Source of the DNA: an uncultured Eubacteriales bacterium
Lineage (GTDB): Bacteria > Bacillota > Clostridia > Oscillospirales > CAG-272
Length of the DNA stretch: 6,081 nt
Direction: 5' to 3'
NCBI GenBank assembly: GCA_900547725.1
Contig: URHR01000098.1
Location: 1-6,081, forward strand
The notes below the pieces were generated by a model. That model was not told the origin of the DNA and ran no database searches. It saw nothing but the letters and a program-made list of their open reading frames with translations. The stretch's first letter is position 1. The number at the start of each line of letters is the position of its first letter. A program made the position numbers and the translations under genes. Positions 5,646 to 6,081 of the stretch are shown piece by piece.

Positions 5646-5894
5646 CCCTCATCCGTCGCCTACGGCGCCACCTTCCCCCTTAAAGGGGAAGGCTATTGTA
5701 CAGACCTCTTTTGTTTTTACCTTTCAATTTCCGATATATCAATATCCATGAATATTGACATTCAAAAGCTTGTAGCACTCTTTTAGAGTCCCGAAACACT
5801 TTTTTAGAAATTGCAGGGCTTTAGAAATCTGCAGGGCTATTGTAAGCCTTCCCCTTCGAGGGGGAAGGTGGCGCCGTAGGCGACGGATGAGGGC
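5645..5894. repeat. Inverted repeat with 50-nt arms around an AT-rich core
   Basis: Left arm 5645-5694 (GCCCTCATCCGTCGCCTACG to GGGGAAGGCT) and right arm 5845-5894 are reverse complements with 2 differences in 50. Each arm also folds alone: CCTTCCCC/GGGGAAGG pair within the arm. I recall this CATCCGTCGCCTACGGCGCC unit as a dispersed repeat in gut Clostridia; translated, it gives peptides like PSSVAYGATFP that are often called as genes. The pair could be two independent, oppositely placed copies, or the ends of one non-autonomous mobile element. No target-site duplication is visible outside the arms, and there is no transposase gene in between. Confidence 0.8.
5695..5844. other. AT-rich core between the inverted arms
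   Basis: Visibly AT-richer than all flanking sequence and without a supportable gene. It contains an inverted repeat TCAATAT (5739-5745) / ATATTGA (5752-5758) with a 6-nt spacer, and a near-exact tandem duplication TTTAGAAATTGCAGGGC (5803-5819) / TTTAGAAATCTGCAGGGC (5820-5837). GGCTATTGTA occurs at both its edges (5691-5700 and 5835-5844). Confidence 0.6.
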
Positions 5895-5972
5895 AGAATC
5901 CTCATTTCATTACCCACCAAACAAGCGCGATAGCCGCACTCTGTAAAGAATCCAACCTCCCAATCCACCAAA

Positions 5973-6054
5973 AACTTCCCTGCGCGACAACCGCCGTACC
6001 AAAAACTCAGGAAATCTTCTCCAACCAATCCGGCGGTTGCCGTGCAGGGAAGTT
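5973..6054. repeat. Inverted repeat, 24-nt arms, 34-nt loop
   Basis: AACTTCCCTGCGCGACAACC continuing to GCCG (5973-5996) matches the reverse complement of 6031-6054 at 22 of 24 positions; one difference would be a G-T pair. Outside the arms similarity goes on with gaps (TCCAACCTCCC near 5951 against the complement of the last bases of the window, TCCAAACCTCCC), so the full repeat probably extends to about 5951-6077 or past the window edge. It could be a large RNA hairpin, a strong terminator or the terminal repeats of a small element. No U-run follows it. No gene is seen in 5894-6081. Confidence 0.7.
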
Positions 6055-6081
6055 CGGGGAGATGAGGGAGGTTTGGAGGGG

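Noticed and set aside
5837..6028. - strand open frame of 63 codons ending in PSSVAYGATFPLEGEG
   Set aside because: Its C-terminal part is the translated CATCCGTCGCC repeat arm and its N-terminal part overlaps the second inverted repeat; no ribosome binding site is evident.

Overview
The window looks like chromosomal DNA of a moderately GC-rich, low-density-intergenic member of the Clostridia, probably the Oscillospirales/Ruminococcaceae group. The basis is strong AGGAG-type ribosome binding sites, an alpha2-type (bacillus/clostridia-like) glycyl-tRNA synthetase, and families of GC-rich dispersed repeats of a kind I associate with gut Clostridia. The assignment is an inference; no rRNA or other marker is present.

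Layout. Positions 1-490 (+ strand) hold the 3' end of a membrane-associated or transglutaminase-like gene and a small hypothetical gene, closed by a hairpin terminator at 494-521. From there to 5020 every gene is on the - strand. Read in transcription order they are a MATE-family efflux transporter (5020-3644), a 284-nt gap filled by a structured repeat, then a compact three-gene unit: pgsA (3359-2748), a NYN-domain putative ribonuclease with a LOTUS/OST-HTH-like tail (2730-1954) and glyQS (1957-536). The last two overlap by 4 nt (ATGA), so translational coupling is likely. The two gene blocks converge on the hairpin at 494-521. Their codon choice differs sharply: gcc/cgg/ccc in the first block, gcg/cgc/ccg in the second.

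Positions 5021-6081 contain no gene I can support. They are a repeat island: two tandem copies of the same structured repeat found upstream of pgsA, then a long inverted repeat with 50-nt arms around an AT-rich core, then a second inverted repeat with 24-nt arms cut off by the window end.

The most interesting signal is the three-copy repeat (3378-3640, 5042-5350, 5357-5645). All copies share orientation and keep hairpins whose paired bases change together. Two of the copies end a few nucleotides before the ribosome binding sites of pgsA and the MATE gene, so they would form the 5' leaders of those transcripts. The protein-coding genes are individually ordinary: phospholipid synthesis (PgsA), RNA processing (NYN), tRNA charging (GlyRS) and drug or metabolite export (MATE).
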